Assembly (NCBI GenBank): GCA_014204635.1
Contig: JACHLS010000007.1
Span: 1 to 64,000, forward strand
DNA: 64,000 bases
Direction of reading: 5' to 3'
Origin: Sporosarcina luteola
GTDB lineage: Bacteria > Bacillota > Bacilli > Bacillales_A > Planococcaceae
Shown here: piece after piece, positions 35,204-43,261 of the stretch
Layout: each line of letters opens with the position of its first letter
Position numbering within the stretch: position 1 is the stretch's first letter
Notes under the pieces: generated by a model
What the model was told of the DNA's origin: nothing
The model's input: the letters and a program-made list of their open reading frames with translations, nothing else
The model's database searches: none
Program-made: the position numbers and the translations under genes

Positions 35204-35701
35204 ATGACAAAAGAGGAAAAGTTCAAATTGGTAGAGGATTTTATTGTGGAACACCAGCAAGCCCACTACCGACTTGCTTATAGCTATGTTAAAAATAAGG
35301 ACAATGCACTCGATATCGTGCAAGAGTCAATCTTGAAAGCTCTCCGCTCTGTGGACCGGTTAGAAGAAATGAAATTCCTGAAGACCTGGTTTTACCGGAT
35401 TGTCGTCAATACAGCCATTGATTTCCTGCGTAAAAACGGACGGGTTTCTGTCATGAATGATGAAATTCTGGACACACATCTGCCAGTTTCCAAGGATGGA
35501 AAGAACGACCTCGACTTGCGGGATGCGATTGATGAGTTGCCTGCAGTTCACAAGACCATCATTATCCTACGCTTCTTCGAAGACATGAAGATCGATGAGA
35601 TTGCCGCTATCACCGGGGACAATGTGAATACGGTGAAAACCCGGCTGTACGCGGCGTTAAAGAAGTTGAGAGTGGAAATGGGAGAGGAGTACAACGTATG
35701 A
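35204..35701 (+). CDS. sigV: ECF sigma factor, SigV-like
   Basis: A 165-residue extracytoplasmic-function sigma factor. Region 2: YRLAYSYVKNKDNALDIVQESILKAL and LKTWFYRIVVNTAIDFLRKN; region 4: HKTIIILRFFEDMKIDEIAAITGDNVNTVKTRLYAALKKLR. Length and sequence closely resemble Bacillus SigV, which responds to lysozyme. It overlaps its anti-sigma gene by four bases. The oatA and yrhK genes that follow sigV-rsiV in B. subtilis are absent here. Confidence 0.88.
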   Translation: MTKEEKFKLVEDFIVEHQQAHYRLAYSYVKNKDNALDIVQESILKALRSVDRLEEMKFLKTWFYRIVVNTAIDFLRKNGRVSVMNDEILDTHLPVSKDGKNDLDLRDAIDELPAVHKTIIILRFFEDMKIDEIAAITGDNVNTVKTRLYAALKKLRVEMGEEYNV

Positions 35702-36573
35702 GTAAATTTGACAAACTGAAAAAGGAATATGAATCTGTGGACATTCCAAAAGAGCTGGCGGATGTGGTGGAAAGATCCATCCGTGAAGCGAAACAAAAGA
35801 AACCGAAACGGCCTGTCATGCGGAACTGGTTAATCGGCACGGCTGCGGCAGCCGCCCTTTTCGTCGGAAGCATTAATGTCAGTCCCGATTTGGCCAGGGC
35901 AATGGCAAAGGTGCCTGTCCTTGGATCCCTTGTCGAGGTATTGACGGTCCAGCAGATTTCATTCAATGAAAAGACGTATGATGCGGACGTGTCCACCCCG
36001 GGAATTACTGGACTCGGAAACAAGGATTTAGAGACAGCTTTGAACGAAAAATATATAAAGGAAAACAAAGAGCTATACGAGCAGTTCCAAAAAGACATCG
36101 CTGAGCTCGAGAAAGCGGGTGGCGGCCATATGGGAATGGATGTCGGCTATGAAGTCAAAACAGACAACGACCGGATTTTGTCCATTGCGCGGTATGAGGT
36201 CAATACAGTTGGTTCTTCCTCCACCGTCATGAAATATGACACAGTGGATAAGGTGGACAATGTGTTAATTACCTTGCCGAGCCTTTTTAAAAACGATCAA
36301 TATATTGAAGCTATCAATACGTACATTGAAGGCGAAATGAAACGACAGATGAAAGCGGATGAAAATGTCGCCTATTTCACAGCAGACGATGAATATGCTG
36401 ATGGCTTCACAACAATCAAACCCGATCAATCCTTCTATATTACCGATGCCGGCAAACTTGTCATTTCCTTCGATAAATACGAAGTAGCTCCCGGTTATAT
36501 GGGCGTTGTGACATTCGAAATTCCGACAAAAGCTATTAAAGATTTACTTGTGAGTGATGTATATATTCATTGA
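35698..36573 (+). CDS. rsiV: anti-sigma factor, RsiV-like (DUF3298)
   Basis: A 291-residue membrane anti-sigma factor. A cytoplasmic N-terminus of about 42 residues (binds the sigma factor) precedes one membrane helix (about 43-61, RNWLIGTAAAAALFVGSI), and the extracellular part carries a DUF4163/DUF3298 pair, ending in GYMGVVTFEIPTKAIKDLL. In Bacillus, RsiV binds lysozyme directly and is then cleaved by signal peptidase and RasP, freeing SigV. Coupled to the sigma gene by an ATGA overlap. Confidence 0.87.
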   Translation: MSKFDKLKKEYESVDIPKELADVVERSIREAKQKKPKRPVMRNWLIGTAAAAALFVGSINVSPDLARAMAKVPVLGSLVEVLTVQQISFNEKTYDADVSTPGITGLGNKDLETALNEKYIKENKELYEQFQKDIAELEKAGGGHMGMDVGYEVKTDNDRILSIARYEVNTVGSSSTVMKYDTVDKVDNVLITLPSLFKNDQYIEAINTYIEGEMKRQMKADENVAYFTADDEYADGFTTIKPDQSFYITDAGKLVISFDKYEVAPGYMGVVTFEIPTKAIKDLLVSDVYIH

Positions 36574-36578
36574 TTTCC

Positions 36579-36602
36579 ATCCCCGTGCATTGTGCATGGG
36601 GA
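36579..36602 (+). terminator. rho-independent terminator of sigV-rsiV
   Basis: Stem ATCCCCGTGCA/TGCATGGGGAT followed by TTTTTAT, six bases after the rsiV stop; this closes the operon after two genes. Confidence 0.85.
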
Positions 36603-36754
36603 TTTTTTATATTGATTGCCAATTCTTTCGCGTTATCATCGGGGAAACATGGCTTATCACCGCCTAATCTGAATTTATCACCACCTCCCTACAATTTCCG
36701 GAAACATACCTCTATATGGTTCGTTCTACTAATAAAAGCTCAGGAGGGACTGGC

Positions 36755-37039
36755 ATGAAATACACCTTGTGGATTGCCCTGCTACTTGCAAGTATCGGCG
36801 GAGTATCCGGGTACTATTTCCAAGATATGTTCTATTGGGCAGGCCATTCATTCTTTTGGTTTAACGTCGGAGCAGCGCTCGCTTTTGTTTGTTCGTTAAC
36901 TGCTATTGGTTTGGTTATTTTTACACACTTGAAACAGGGCTTTGCAACTCGAGATATGCTTTTGCTAGTCGTGATCCTTCCCGTTGCAATCGGGACATTG
37001 TTCTGGACAACTTTCGTATATGCAATGTGGCATGGCTAA
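36755..37039 (+). CDS. small three-helix membrane protein
   Basis: A 94-residue membrane protein with three hydrophobic segments (about residues 4-22, 34-55 and 67-88) joined by short loops. AGGAGGG lies seven bases before ATG 36755, so the frame upstream is excluded. No family recognised; no neighbours in the same transcript. Confidence 0.6.
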   Translation: MKYTLWIALLLASIGGVSGYYFQDMFYWAGHSFFWFNVGAALAFVCSLTAIGLVIFTHLKQGFATRDMLLLVVILPVAIGTLFWTTFVYAMWHG

Positions 37040-37048
37040 TGATTAAAA

Positions 37049-37076
37049 AATCCCAATGCATAATCGCATTGGGATT
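37049..37076. terminator. bidirectional terminator
   Basis: Stem AATCCCAATGC/GCATTGGGATT with a 6-base loop between the convergent small membrane gene and the dinB-family gene. Confidence 0.8.
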
Positions 37077-37608
37077 AGTCGTTCCGCCCGCCTACTGGCT
37101 CGACAGGCCGGCTCTCCATCTTCAATTCGTCAATCGTCTTTCGGAGCCGCTTCAAGTGGCATTTTTCGTAAAGGCCAATGAACGGGAACCATTGGATGAG
37201 CGGGATATTTCCGTAATTAGGATGTTCGATTGATTTTTCACGCAAGGCATCTTTGCAGCTTGCATCATATACATCCAACAGATAGATCCTGGAATTGTGC
37301 AGCTCTTCCTTTAACTCACCAATCGTTTTATAGCTCTCGGTTGGACGAGTTTGCTCGGGCAGCTCCACATTCATAACCCGGTCGTTGGCCAGCAGAATCA
37401 GTTTCTTGGAAGCACGCAGGCTATCCGGGTTTTTCATTTCCTTCAATATTCTCGTTGCTATATGAGTCTCCATCAACGTCAGGTGCTCCAAGATCTGTTT
37501 AGGGGACCAGCCACCGCCAGATGGTCTGCTGTTAAATTCATCATCTGTTAATCCTTCGATTGACTGATAGATCTTTCTCCGGATTTTATTGTTGCCTTCG
37601 AAAACCAT
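37075..37608 (-). CDS. DinB-family protein
   Basis: A 177-residue DinB-fold four-helix protein: GGWSPKQILEHLTLMETHIATRIL holds the first metal histidine, and FPFIGLYEKCHLKRLRKTID a later one. Bacterial members include bacillithiol transferases and DinB-like hydrolases with a divalent metal. The exact reaction is unknown. ATG 37608 has AGGGAGAG nearby. Confidence 0.8.
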   Translation of the reverse strand: MVFEGNNKIRRKIYQSIEGLTDDEFNSRPSGGGWSPKQILEHLTLMETHIATRILKEMKNPDSLRASKKLILLANDRVMNVELPEQTRPTESYKTIGELKEELHNSRIYLLDVYDASCKDALREKSIEHPNYGNIPLIQWFPFIGLYEKCHLKRLRKTIDELKMESRPVEPVGGRND

Positions 37609-38153
37609 TTCATCTCTCCCTCATTTGCTAATGAAATAGAGCGTCACCAAGTGCCAATATGCATCGGTTATCCAAATTCATTCCCACATCATACGCTCTT
37701 TTGCGGGAAATTTAAAGCCCTTCGCACAAATTCAGAAAAGTGAATGTCGTTTTGTCAAGTAAAGCGATTTAGCGCTTTCTTGACGTCCTCGAAACCATCC
37801 TAATTGACGATATGTAAGTGAACTCCAAATCCGCTTCCAAGCTACTTGGACGGTACCTTTATCGGGAAACGAATTTAAACGGACGCAGACGTTCTGGAAG
37901 ATGAAACGATTGCCGCTCCGCGGAAAGAGATTTCGACTGGACTGTCCTTTTTCATGCTTTGCTTGCCAAGCATTTTAATTTTATTGAGTACACTCCCCCA
38001 TTATAACAGGAAGAAGGCACCTTATCTCATATGCTCGGATTCATCAGGGATAAAATGTCGCCTTGCTCATCAGTGTCATTGGACGGTCTAACAGCACTTG
38101 CCATGGGCTATATTCTCAGTTTGTTCAGCGGCATTTTGCCTAGCTGATTTTGC
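37609..38153. other. 545-bp gene-free stretch with a palindrome
   Basis: Contains a strong inverted repeat at 37754-37784 (arms GTCAAGTAAAGCG and CGCTTTCTTGAC, one bulge) and no gene that can be supported. A 38-codon frame starting at 38031 has no family support. Confidence 0.5.
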
Positions 38154-38202
38154 AAAAAGTACGGTAAGAAGAGACTTCGTCTTCCTCACCGTACTCTTTT
38201 TA
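38154..38202 (-). terminator. rho-independent terminator
   Basis: Long stem AGTACGGTaAGaAGA / TCTTCcTcACCGTACT with a TTCG-capped loop and A/T runs on both sides, overlapping the stop of the leftward reductase gene. Confidence 0.8.
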
Positions 38203-39132
38203 GTTGGTGGCAGCTGTTTGGAAAGTCAGTGTTTGTCTAAGTCCTTCTTCGTATGGAGTTTTCGGGAGTGCTCCGATTTCCCTTTCATATTTACTTCCAT
38301 CGAGCTGGAATGGATGTTCATATAAATACGCCAGTTCAAGAGATTCACGCATGAATGGATTGAAAAGACCTACCATTCGGATCATCGTCTTTGTTACCGG
38401 ACTTACTTTTTTACCGTAGCCTGTCAGACGCCGTATCATGCCAATCAACTCTGTTCCCGTCACCATACGTTCGCCGGGGATATTCCAATTCTGGCCAAAT
38501 GCATTGTCGTGTATCGCCAATTCTACAAGCGCTTTGGCACCATCCGGGGTGTAAAGAAATTCCCTTGGAATTTTCAAGTCACCAACATACCCTGATTTTT
38601 TATTCATCATCACGCGTTCTAATGTGTAATGGAGCATAGTGTTACTGGCATTTGGTCCGTAGAAGTCCGGGAAATGAGCTATAAGATAAGGAATTCCGGA
38701 TGCTTTCACTTCTTGCTCCAACAGCAGCCGCAACTTCCCCTTCTTCGTATGCGGATTTTTCTTCGTCTCCTCCGTAACTTTTTTGCCATTTTGCCGACCA
38801 TACGCATAGACATTATCCACTACAACAAGTTTGCTGCCTGCCGCTGCTTCTATCACATTCTTCATAATGCGAGGCAGCTTTTCATTCCATTGCTCATAAG
38901 AAATACTGACGGAATGGAACACTATATCTGCGTCTGTTGCCGCCTTACACACCACTTCCTTGTCCAGCACATCACCTGGCTGTATTTTGACGAGCGGATT
39001 TGAGGCAAACAGAGATTGTAACTTTGTTTCATTTCTTGCGAAGGCAACCACCTCCACGCCTCTTTTTGTCAATTCATTGACGAGGGAAAATCCCATTCCT
39101 CCTGATGCACCAAGGACAACTGCTTTTTTCAT
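38200..39132 (-). CDS. NAD(P)-dependent epimerase/reductase (atypical SDR)
   Basis: A 310-residue extended/atypical short-chain dehydrogenase. Residues 5-13 GASGGMGFSL form the Rossmann glycine loop; ADIVFHSVSISYEQW and VVDNVYAYGR follow, with the active-site Tyr probably replaced in the YxxxK position. AAGGAGG precedes ATG 39132, and the promoter region holds a copy of the TetR-type palindrome, so expression is likely controlled by the adjacent repressor. Substrate unknown; related proteins reduce NAD(P)-dependent carbonyls. Confidence 0.75.
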   Translation of the reverse strand: MKKAVVLGASGGMGFSLVNELTKRGVEVVAFARNETKLQSLFASNPLVKIQPGDVLDKEVVCKAATDADIVFHSVSISYEQWNEKLPRIMKNVIEAAAGSKLVVVDNVYAYGRQNGKKVTEETKKNPHTKKGKLRLLLEQEVKASGIPYLIAHFPDFYGPNASNTMLHYTLERVMMNKKSGYVGDLKIPREFLYTPDGAKALVELAIHDNAFGQNWNIPGERMVTGTELIGMIRRLTGYGKKVSPVTKTMIRMVGLFNPFMRESLELAYLYEHPFQLDGSKYEREIGALPKTPYEEGLRQTLTFQTAATN

Positions 39133-39150
39133 TTCTATTCCTCCTTATAA

Positions 39151-39165
39151 TTAACCGGTGTTCAA
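39151..39165. promoter_or_regulatory. TetR-type operator, reductase promoter
   Basis: TTAACCGGTGTTCAA, a variant of the 15-bp palindrome TTGAMC-n3-GTTCAA, 18 bases upstream of the reductase start. Same motif as at 39769 and 40188. Confidence 0.7.
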
Positions 39166-39185
39166 TTAAATTCAAAGAGGATCCC

Positions 39186-39752
39186 TCACATCCCCTTCAT
39201 CAAAAAGTCCACATGCCCCTCTGCCAAAACTTGCACATCCTCATACGTTTGAGATGTATAGCAATAATAGGAAACAAATCCATGCAGCGATAAAAACAAG
39301 CACCACATATCTTTAATGGTCATTGCGCCGCCCGTCAGTGTATAAATAGCGTCCGCAAACTTTTCGTAGCTCTGATTCGGATGCATCTGTAAATAGCCTT
39401 GTACCTCTTGATCCTTCAACATGAACATCAGTTCGTAATGGCTTTTGTTTTGCAAACCAAATTCAATATATTTAAGAAAAATCGCCCGGCGTTTTTCCGT
39501 TGAATGCAAATCGGTATCCATAATCTCATCAATTAAAAGATCAAGTTTTGAGAAATCATGCGAGACAACCGCTTGGAATAAATCCGCCTTGTTCTTGAAA
39601 TGATAGTAAATTGCGCCGTGGCTGCACTGTAAAGCAGTTGCTACTTGTCTCATGGATGTTTTTTCGTACCCGTTTTCGATGAACAACTGTCGTGCCGTGT
39701 CCAGAATGGCTTCCCTCGATAGTTCTTCTTTTGCCGTCCTTCTTGCAGACAT
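39186..39752 (-). CDS. TetR/AcrR-family transcriptional regulator
   Basis: A 188-residue TetR repressor. The N-terminal helix-turn-helix is visible in AILDTARQLFIENGYEKTSMRQVATALQCSHGAIYYHFKNKADLF; the C-terminal ligand domain is all-helical and unrecognised. ATG 39752 has AGGAGGGG nine bases before it; the frame continues 8 codons upstream but without a ribosome site. It sits between the reductase and YrdB-like genes, all on the minus strand, and its own upstream region contains the shared palindrome. Confidence 0.88.
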   Translation of the reverse strand: MSARRTAKEELSREAILDTARQLFIENGYEKTSMRQVATALQCSHGAIYYHFKNKADLFQAVVSHDFSKLDLLIDEIMDTDLHSTEKRRAIFLKYIEFGLQNKSHYELMFMLKDQEVQGYLQMHPNQSYEKFADAIYTLTGGAMTIKDMWCLFLSLHGFVSYYCYTSQTYEDVQVLAEGHVDFLMKGM

Positions 39753-39768
39753 TTCCGTCCCCTCCTGA

Positions 39769-39783
39769 TTGACCACCGTTCAA
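39769..39783. promoter_or_regulatory. TetR-type operator, tetR promoter
   Basis: TTGACCACCGTTCAA, 17 bases upstream of the repressor gene start; one mismatch from a perfect palindrome with 6-base arms and a 3-base centre. Suggests autoregulation. Confidence 0.75.
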
Positions 39784-39822
39784 TTCAGAGTAAAACAAAT
39801 GCCCGATTTTCGCAAGGAACGT

Positions 39823-40164
39823 CTACTGCGACCAGATCCACATAAAAATACGGTTCACTATGACAAGAAAACCATATCCCCATCCAAGCGCTCCCTTTCC
39901 TAGAAACAGAAGAAAGGCGACTGGTGTTAAAAAAACAATCCCCTCGAGTATTGCATGCAGGCTTGCCGGCAACTGGACTGTCGCCTGAGGAGAACCGAAT
40001 AATCCCCAAATGACCGCAATACTTACAGGGAATCCCATGGATAGTGCAACCTTCATCATTGGCGTGGCACCACATTTGTACCCTGCATACCCATAGAGAG
40101 CCAGCCCGAAGAGTTCCAACAGAAAGCGAAGCATAATGTTTATGGTCTGCCATCCTTCCAGAAT
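39823..40164 (-). CDS. YrdB-like (DUF2568) small membrane protein
   Basis: A membrane protein of about 113 residues with four hydrophobic segments (RFLLELFGLALYGYAGY, ALSMGFPVSIAVIWGLFG, IVFLTPVAFLLFLG, GYGFLVIVNRIFMWIW), matching YrdB-family proteins in length. The start is unclear: the strong site AGGAGG is at 40178-40173, and the in-frame codon at the right distance is ATT 40164 (next CTG 40161); the first ATG is 40134, 33 bases farther in, with no ribosome site. A copy of the TetR palindrome lies directly upstream. Function unknown. Confidence 0.7.
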   Translation of the reverse strand: MLEGWQTINIMLRFLLELFGLALYGYAGYKCGATPMMKVALSMGFPVSIAVIWGLFGSPQATVQLPASLHAILEGIVFLTPVAFLLFLGKGALGWGYGFLVIVNRIFMWIWSQ

Positions 40165-40187
40165 ACAAATCACCTCCTGCACTTCAT

Positions 40188-40202
40188 TTGACCACTGTTC
40201 AA
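40188..40202. promoter_or_regulatory. TetR-type operator, YrdB-like gene promoter
   Basis: TTGACCACTGTTCAA, nearly identical to the site at 39769, located just before the ribosome site of the YrdB-like gene. Confidence 0.75.
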
Positions 40203-40325
40203 TTAAAGTATATTCGGTCGACTGTTAAAAAGCAACCGATAGATTTAATTATCTATTAATCCACTCTATTTCATGGCCCCTTAAAATTCAGGGTGCATTT
40301 AGGTTCTTCATGCGCAAATAAAAAA

Positions 40326-40360
40326 CGCCTCAGCAAGTCAAAATTTAACTTGCCGAGGCG
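40326..40360 (-). terminator. rho-independent terminator
   Basis: Stem CGCCTCaGCAAGT/ACTTGCcGAGGCG with a 9-base loop, downstream of the PCYCGC lipoprotein stop; the minus strand continues with TTTTTT. Confidence 0.8.
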
Positions 40361-40370
40361 CTGCTATTAC

Positions 40371-40874
40371 TTACGCAGGCATCGGTGTATCAGTTGGTTC
40401 TGCATAACCTTCACCATATTTGTTGTCGATAAATTCACGGATTTCTTTCTCCGATTTGCCTTCTTGTTTCATTTGAACGGATGTGGCGGCAATTTCCAGG
40501 CAGACGAGGCAACGGGTGCCATGATCGTCCCATACAACGGAACCGTCTTCCCGGATCTCATCGACAAAACAGTTCAAATTGCTGTCGTGCCCTGCACTTT
40601 TACCGCAACCGCAATAGCAAGGCATATAGGCAAGCACGTCCTCCGCATTTGCAGCCACTTGGTACACAAGCCGCATATCTTCCGGTTTACCATCCAAAAA
40701 CTTCGGCAAAACGGCTGCCGATTCCGTAACTTCCTGCAAGTCACCGTTCGGCAGTTGTTTTTCTTGGCCGACTCCCATTTCCTCATGAGCCGCGCCGTTT
40801 TCTTTCGACTTGTCCCCGCATGCGGAAAGGACAAGCACAAGTATGACTATGATAGGCATGAGCTTTTTCATCAT
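40371..40874 (-). CDS. PCYCGC-motif lipoprotein
   Basis: A 167-residue lipoprotein: lipobox LSAC (Cys19), then the family signature YMPCYCGCGKSAGHDSNLNC near residues 83-102 and a second cysteine pair RCLVCLEIA. This is the 'PCYCGC' family seen in Bacillaceae, predicted to bind metal or take part in thiol chemistry at the cell surface; the function is not established. GGAG lies before ATG 40874. It is read alone after the fumC-HIT pair. Confidence 0.85.
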   Translation of the reverse strand: MMKKLMPIIVILVLVLSACGDKSKENGAAHEEMGVGQEKQLPNGDLQEVTESAAVLPKFLDGKPEDMRLVYQVAANAEDVLAYMPCYCGCGKSAGHDSNLNCFVDEIREDGSVVWDDHGTRCLVCLEIAATSVQMKQEGKSEKEIREFIDNKYGEGYAEPTDTPMPA

Positions 40875-40937
40875 TCATGTCTACTCCTTTATATTGTAAT
40901 GTCCTTCCATCATAACGGAGATCTGCGTACAAGAGCG

Positions 40938-41357
40938 TTACAACTTTGTGGACATTGTATGCAGTTTCCGTGCATTCTCGTCCTGCTTGATCCAATATCG
41001 TATTCCCTTTCCTGCAAACGGCTCATCTGCAAAACGCGGAATAACATGCAAGTGCGCATGCATGATGGACTGGCCGCCGACTTCGCCTGTGTTCCAGCCG
41101 ACGGAGTAGCCTTCATGGTGATAACGCTCTTCCAGGTAAGCCTTCGCCTTCAAGAGCAATTCTTGTGTATCCCGCCATTCCCTCTCTGTCAGCCCAAACA
41201 CATCCGGGACATGACGCTTCGGGACGATCAATCCGCTGCCTTCCAAAATGGTCTGCTCGGAAGGTTTTTGAATATAGGCGCACGTCTCGTTCTCAAATAT
41301 GATCTGCTGCTCCGGATCAGCTTTCAGATGACAGTAGGGGCAATATTTCTTCTCCAT
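40938..41357 (-). CDS. HIT-family nucleotide hydrolase
   Basis: A 139-residue histidine-triad protein with the catalytic HAHLHV motif (SIMHAHLHVIPRF) and an N-terminal zinc-type CPYC. Such enzymes hydrolyse nucleoside phosphoramidates or dinucleoside polyphosphates. ATG 41357 begins one base after the fumC stop, so the genes are coupled, though no strong ribosome site is present; TTG 41369 is the alternative start. Confidence 0.88.
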   Translation of the reverse strand: MEKKYCPYCHLKADPEQQIIFENETCAYIQKPSEQTILEGSGLIVPKRHVPDVFGLTEREWRDTQELLLKAKAYLEERYHHEGYSVGWNTGEVGGQSIMHAHLHVIPRFADEPFAGKGIRYWIKQDENARKLHTMSTKL

Positions 41358-41358
41358 C

Positions 41359-42741
41359 TTATCTGCCAATCATTTTAGACGGATCAACATATTCATCAAA
41401 CTGCTCTTCCGTCAATAAACCTGTTTTGAGTGCCGCCTCTTTCAACGTTGTGCCTTCCTTATGAGCCGTCTTCGCGATTTTCGCCGCATTTTCATAACCG
41501 ATATGCGGATTCAAAGCCGTCACAAGCATAAGCGAGTTCTTCACTTTCCGATCAATCTCCTCGCGGTTTGGCTCGATGCCGACCGCACAGTTGTCATTAA
41601 AGCTATGCATGCCGTCTGCCAGCAGCTTTGCAGATTGCAGGAAGTTATAAATGATGACAGGCTTGAACACGTTCAACTCGAAGTTTCCTTGGCTAGCCGC
41701 AAAGCCGATTGTCGCATCATTCCCCATTACTTGTGCGACCACCATCGTAAGTGCTTCACTTTGTGTCGGATTGACTTTCCCTGGCATGATGGAGCTGCCC
41801 GGTTCATTTTCGGGTATCGTAATTTCGCCGATTCCAGAGCGTGGACCGCTAGCAAGCCAGCGTACATCGTTTGCGATTTTCATTAAGTCCGCCGCAAGTG
41901 CTTTGAGGGCGCCATGTGTGTAGACGACTTCATCATAGCTCGTCAGGGCATGGAATTTATTCGAAGCAGATGTAAATTCGATGCCGACTGACTTCGAAAT
42001 TTCTTCCGCCACCTTGTCTCCAAAACCTTTCGGCGCGTTTAAACCCGTTCCGACCGCAGTTCCGCCAATAGCAAGCTCTTTCATCGATTGGACGCTGTCT
42101 TTCAGCATGCGCTCGGTCTTTTCGAGCATCCGGTGCCATCCGCTAATTTCTTGTCCAAGCGTAAGAGGCGTCGCATCTTGCAAATGCGTCCGGCCGATTT
42201 TAATAACATCCATGAACGCCTCCGATTTTTTGCCGAGCGTCTCCTTGAGCACGGCAATCGCCGGTAACACGTCCTGTTCCACTGCGATGACACCCGCCAC
42301 ATGCAGAGCCGTTGGGAATGTATCGTTGGAACTTTGGGATTTATTCACATCATCATTCGGGTGCAGACGTTCTTCCTCTCCCCATTCCTCAAGCAACTGA
42401 TTGCCGCGGTTGGCAAGCACTTCATTCATATTCATATTCGACTGCGTACCGCTTCCGGTCTGCCAGACGACGAGCGGGAAATGGTCGTCCCATTTGCCTT
42501 CCAGCACTTCCTCCGCAGCCGCAACTATGGCTTTCATTTTTGCTTCTGAAAGATTGCCGAACGAGTGGCTTGCAATCGCAGCCGATTTTTTCAGATGAGC
42601 AAATGCACGAATGACTCCAAGTGGAATCCGTTCGCCGCCGATTTTGAAGTTTTGTTTACTCCGCTGGGTTTGGGCGCCCCATAACTTATCCGCCGGAACT
42701 TTGATTTCTCCAAACGTGTCATGCTCGATACGATATTCCAT
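41359..42741 (-). CDS. fumC: class II fumarate hydratase
   Basis: A 460-residue fumarase of the TCA cycle, interconverting fumarate and malate. Conserved regions: [53 protein letters not shown], and the catalytic loop [15 protein letters not shown]. The frame extends upstream, but ATG 42741 has GGCGGAGGAAG in front and starts the family-standard [16 protein letters not shown]. First gene of a pair with the HIT protein. Confidence 0.95.
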   Translation of the reverse strand: MEYRIEHDTFGEIKVPADKLWGAQTQRSKQNFKIGGERIPLGVIRAFAHLKKSAAIASHSFGNLSEAKMKAIVAAAEEVLEGKWDDHFPLVVWQTGSGTQSNMNMNEVLANRGNQLLEEWGEEERLHPNDDVNKSQSSNDTFPTALHVAGVIAVEQDVLPAIAVLKETLGKKSEAFMDVIKIGRTHLQDATPLTLGQEISGWHRMLEKTERMLKDSVQSMKELAIGGTAVGTGLNAPKGFGDKVAEEISKSVGIEFTSASNKFHALTSYDEVVYTHGALKALAADLMKIANDVRWLASGPRSGIGEITIPENEPGSSIMPGKVNPTQSEALTMVVAQVMGNDATIGFAASQGNFELNVFKPVIIYNFLQSAKLLADGMHSFNDNCAVGIEPNREEIDRKVKNSLMLVTALNPHIGYENAAKIAKTAHKEGTTLKEAALKTGLLTEEQFDEYVDPSKMIGR

Positions 42742-42879
42742 ACTTCCTCCGCCTTTCGAAAATAGAATGAAACTCCTTCTTCTATCATGCACTTTTTTGT
42801 CTGGGAAATAAAATGAAAAGACCCGGTCTCCCAGGTCTCCGTCGTCATTCTTTGGAATTTTCCTGCCACCCATTTCTCA

Positions 42880-43260
42880 GGGTATTGGCGTTTTCCCGAA
42901 TGTAAATGCAAAGGCAATTCCTCTTTTTGAAAAAGTGATGGGCTTGGCTTTCGGCTTACCCTGTTTTAGGCTGAAATTAGATGTAATGAAGATAATCCGG
43001 TCGCTATACATTTCATTGGTTAAAGTAGTCGTCATCTGAATAGAGGCCGAACTGCCGGATGACACCCTCACGAAGATTCGTCTCTTCAAATGTCTCACTC
43101 GGGGCCGCTTCCTCAAACGTTTCCCGATATCTACCACACCACCCGGCATCCAAGTGGCGTTGAAGCAAGATACTGCTAACCTTCTTTAGAACAATGCCAC
43201 AACGACCGTCAGCAGAGGACGCTGGCCAATCCATTCGCGCATTGCTCGAATATATTCCAT
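42880..43260 (-). pseudogene. decayed NUDIX hydrolase
   Basis: Starting at ATG 43260, directly after the HD-GYP stop, the frame reads MEYIRAMREWIGQRPLLTVVVALF, a typical NUDIX N-terminus, then hits a stop. Later pieces are spread over other frames: ILLQRHLDAGW in one, and MPGGVVDIGKRL, the start of the NUDIX box GGxVE..GE, in another, with ETFEEAAPSETFEETNLREGV probably part of the box helix. At least two frameshifts are needed to join them, so no product is expected. Confidence 0.7.
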
Positions 43261-43261
43261 C

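Noticed and set aside
38031..38147. 38-codon frame with GLTALAMGYILSL, faintly like the N-terminus of purine permeases
   Set aside because: Too short, no continuation in other frames and no clear ribosome site at the proper distance; similarity is weak.
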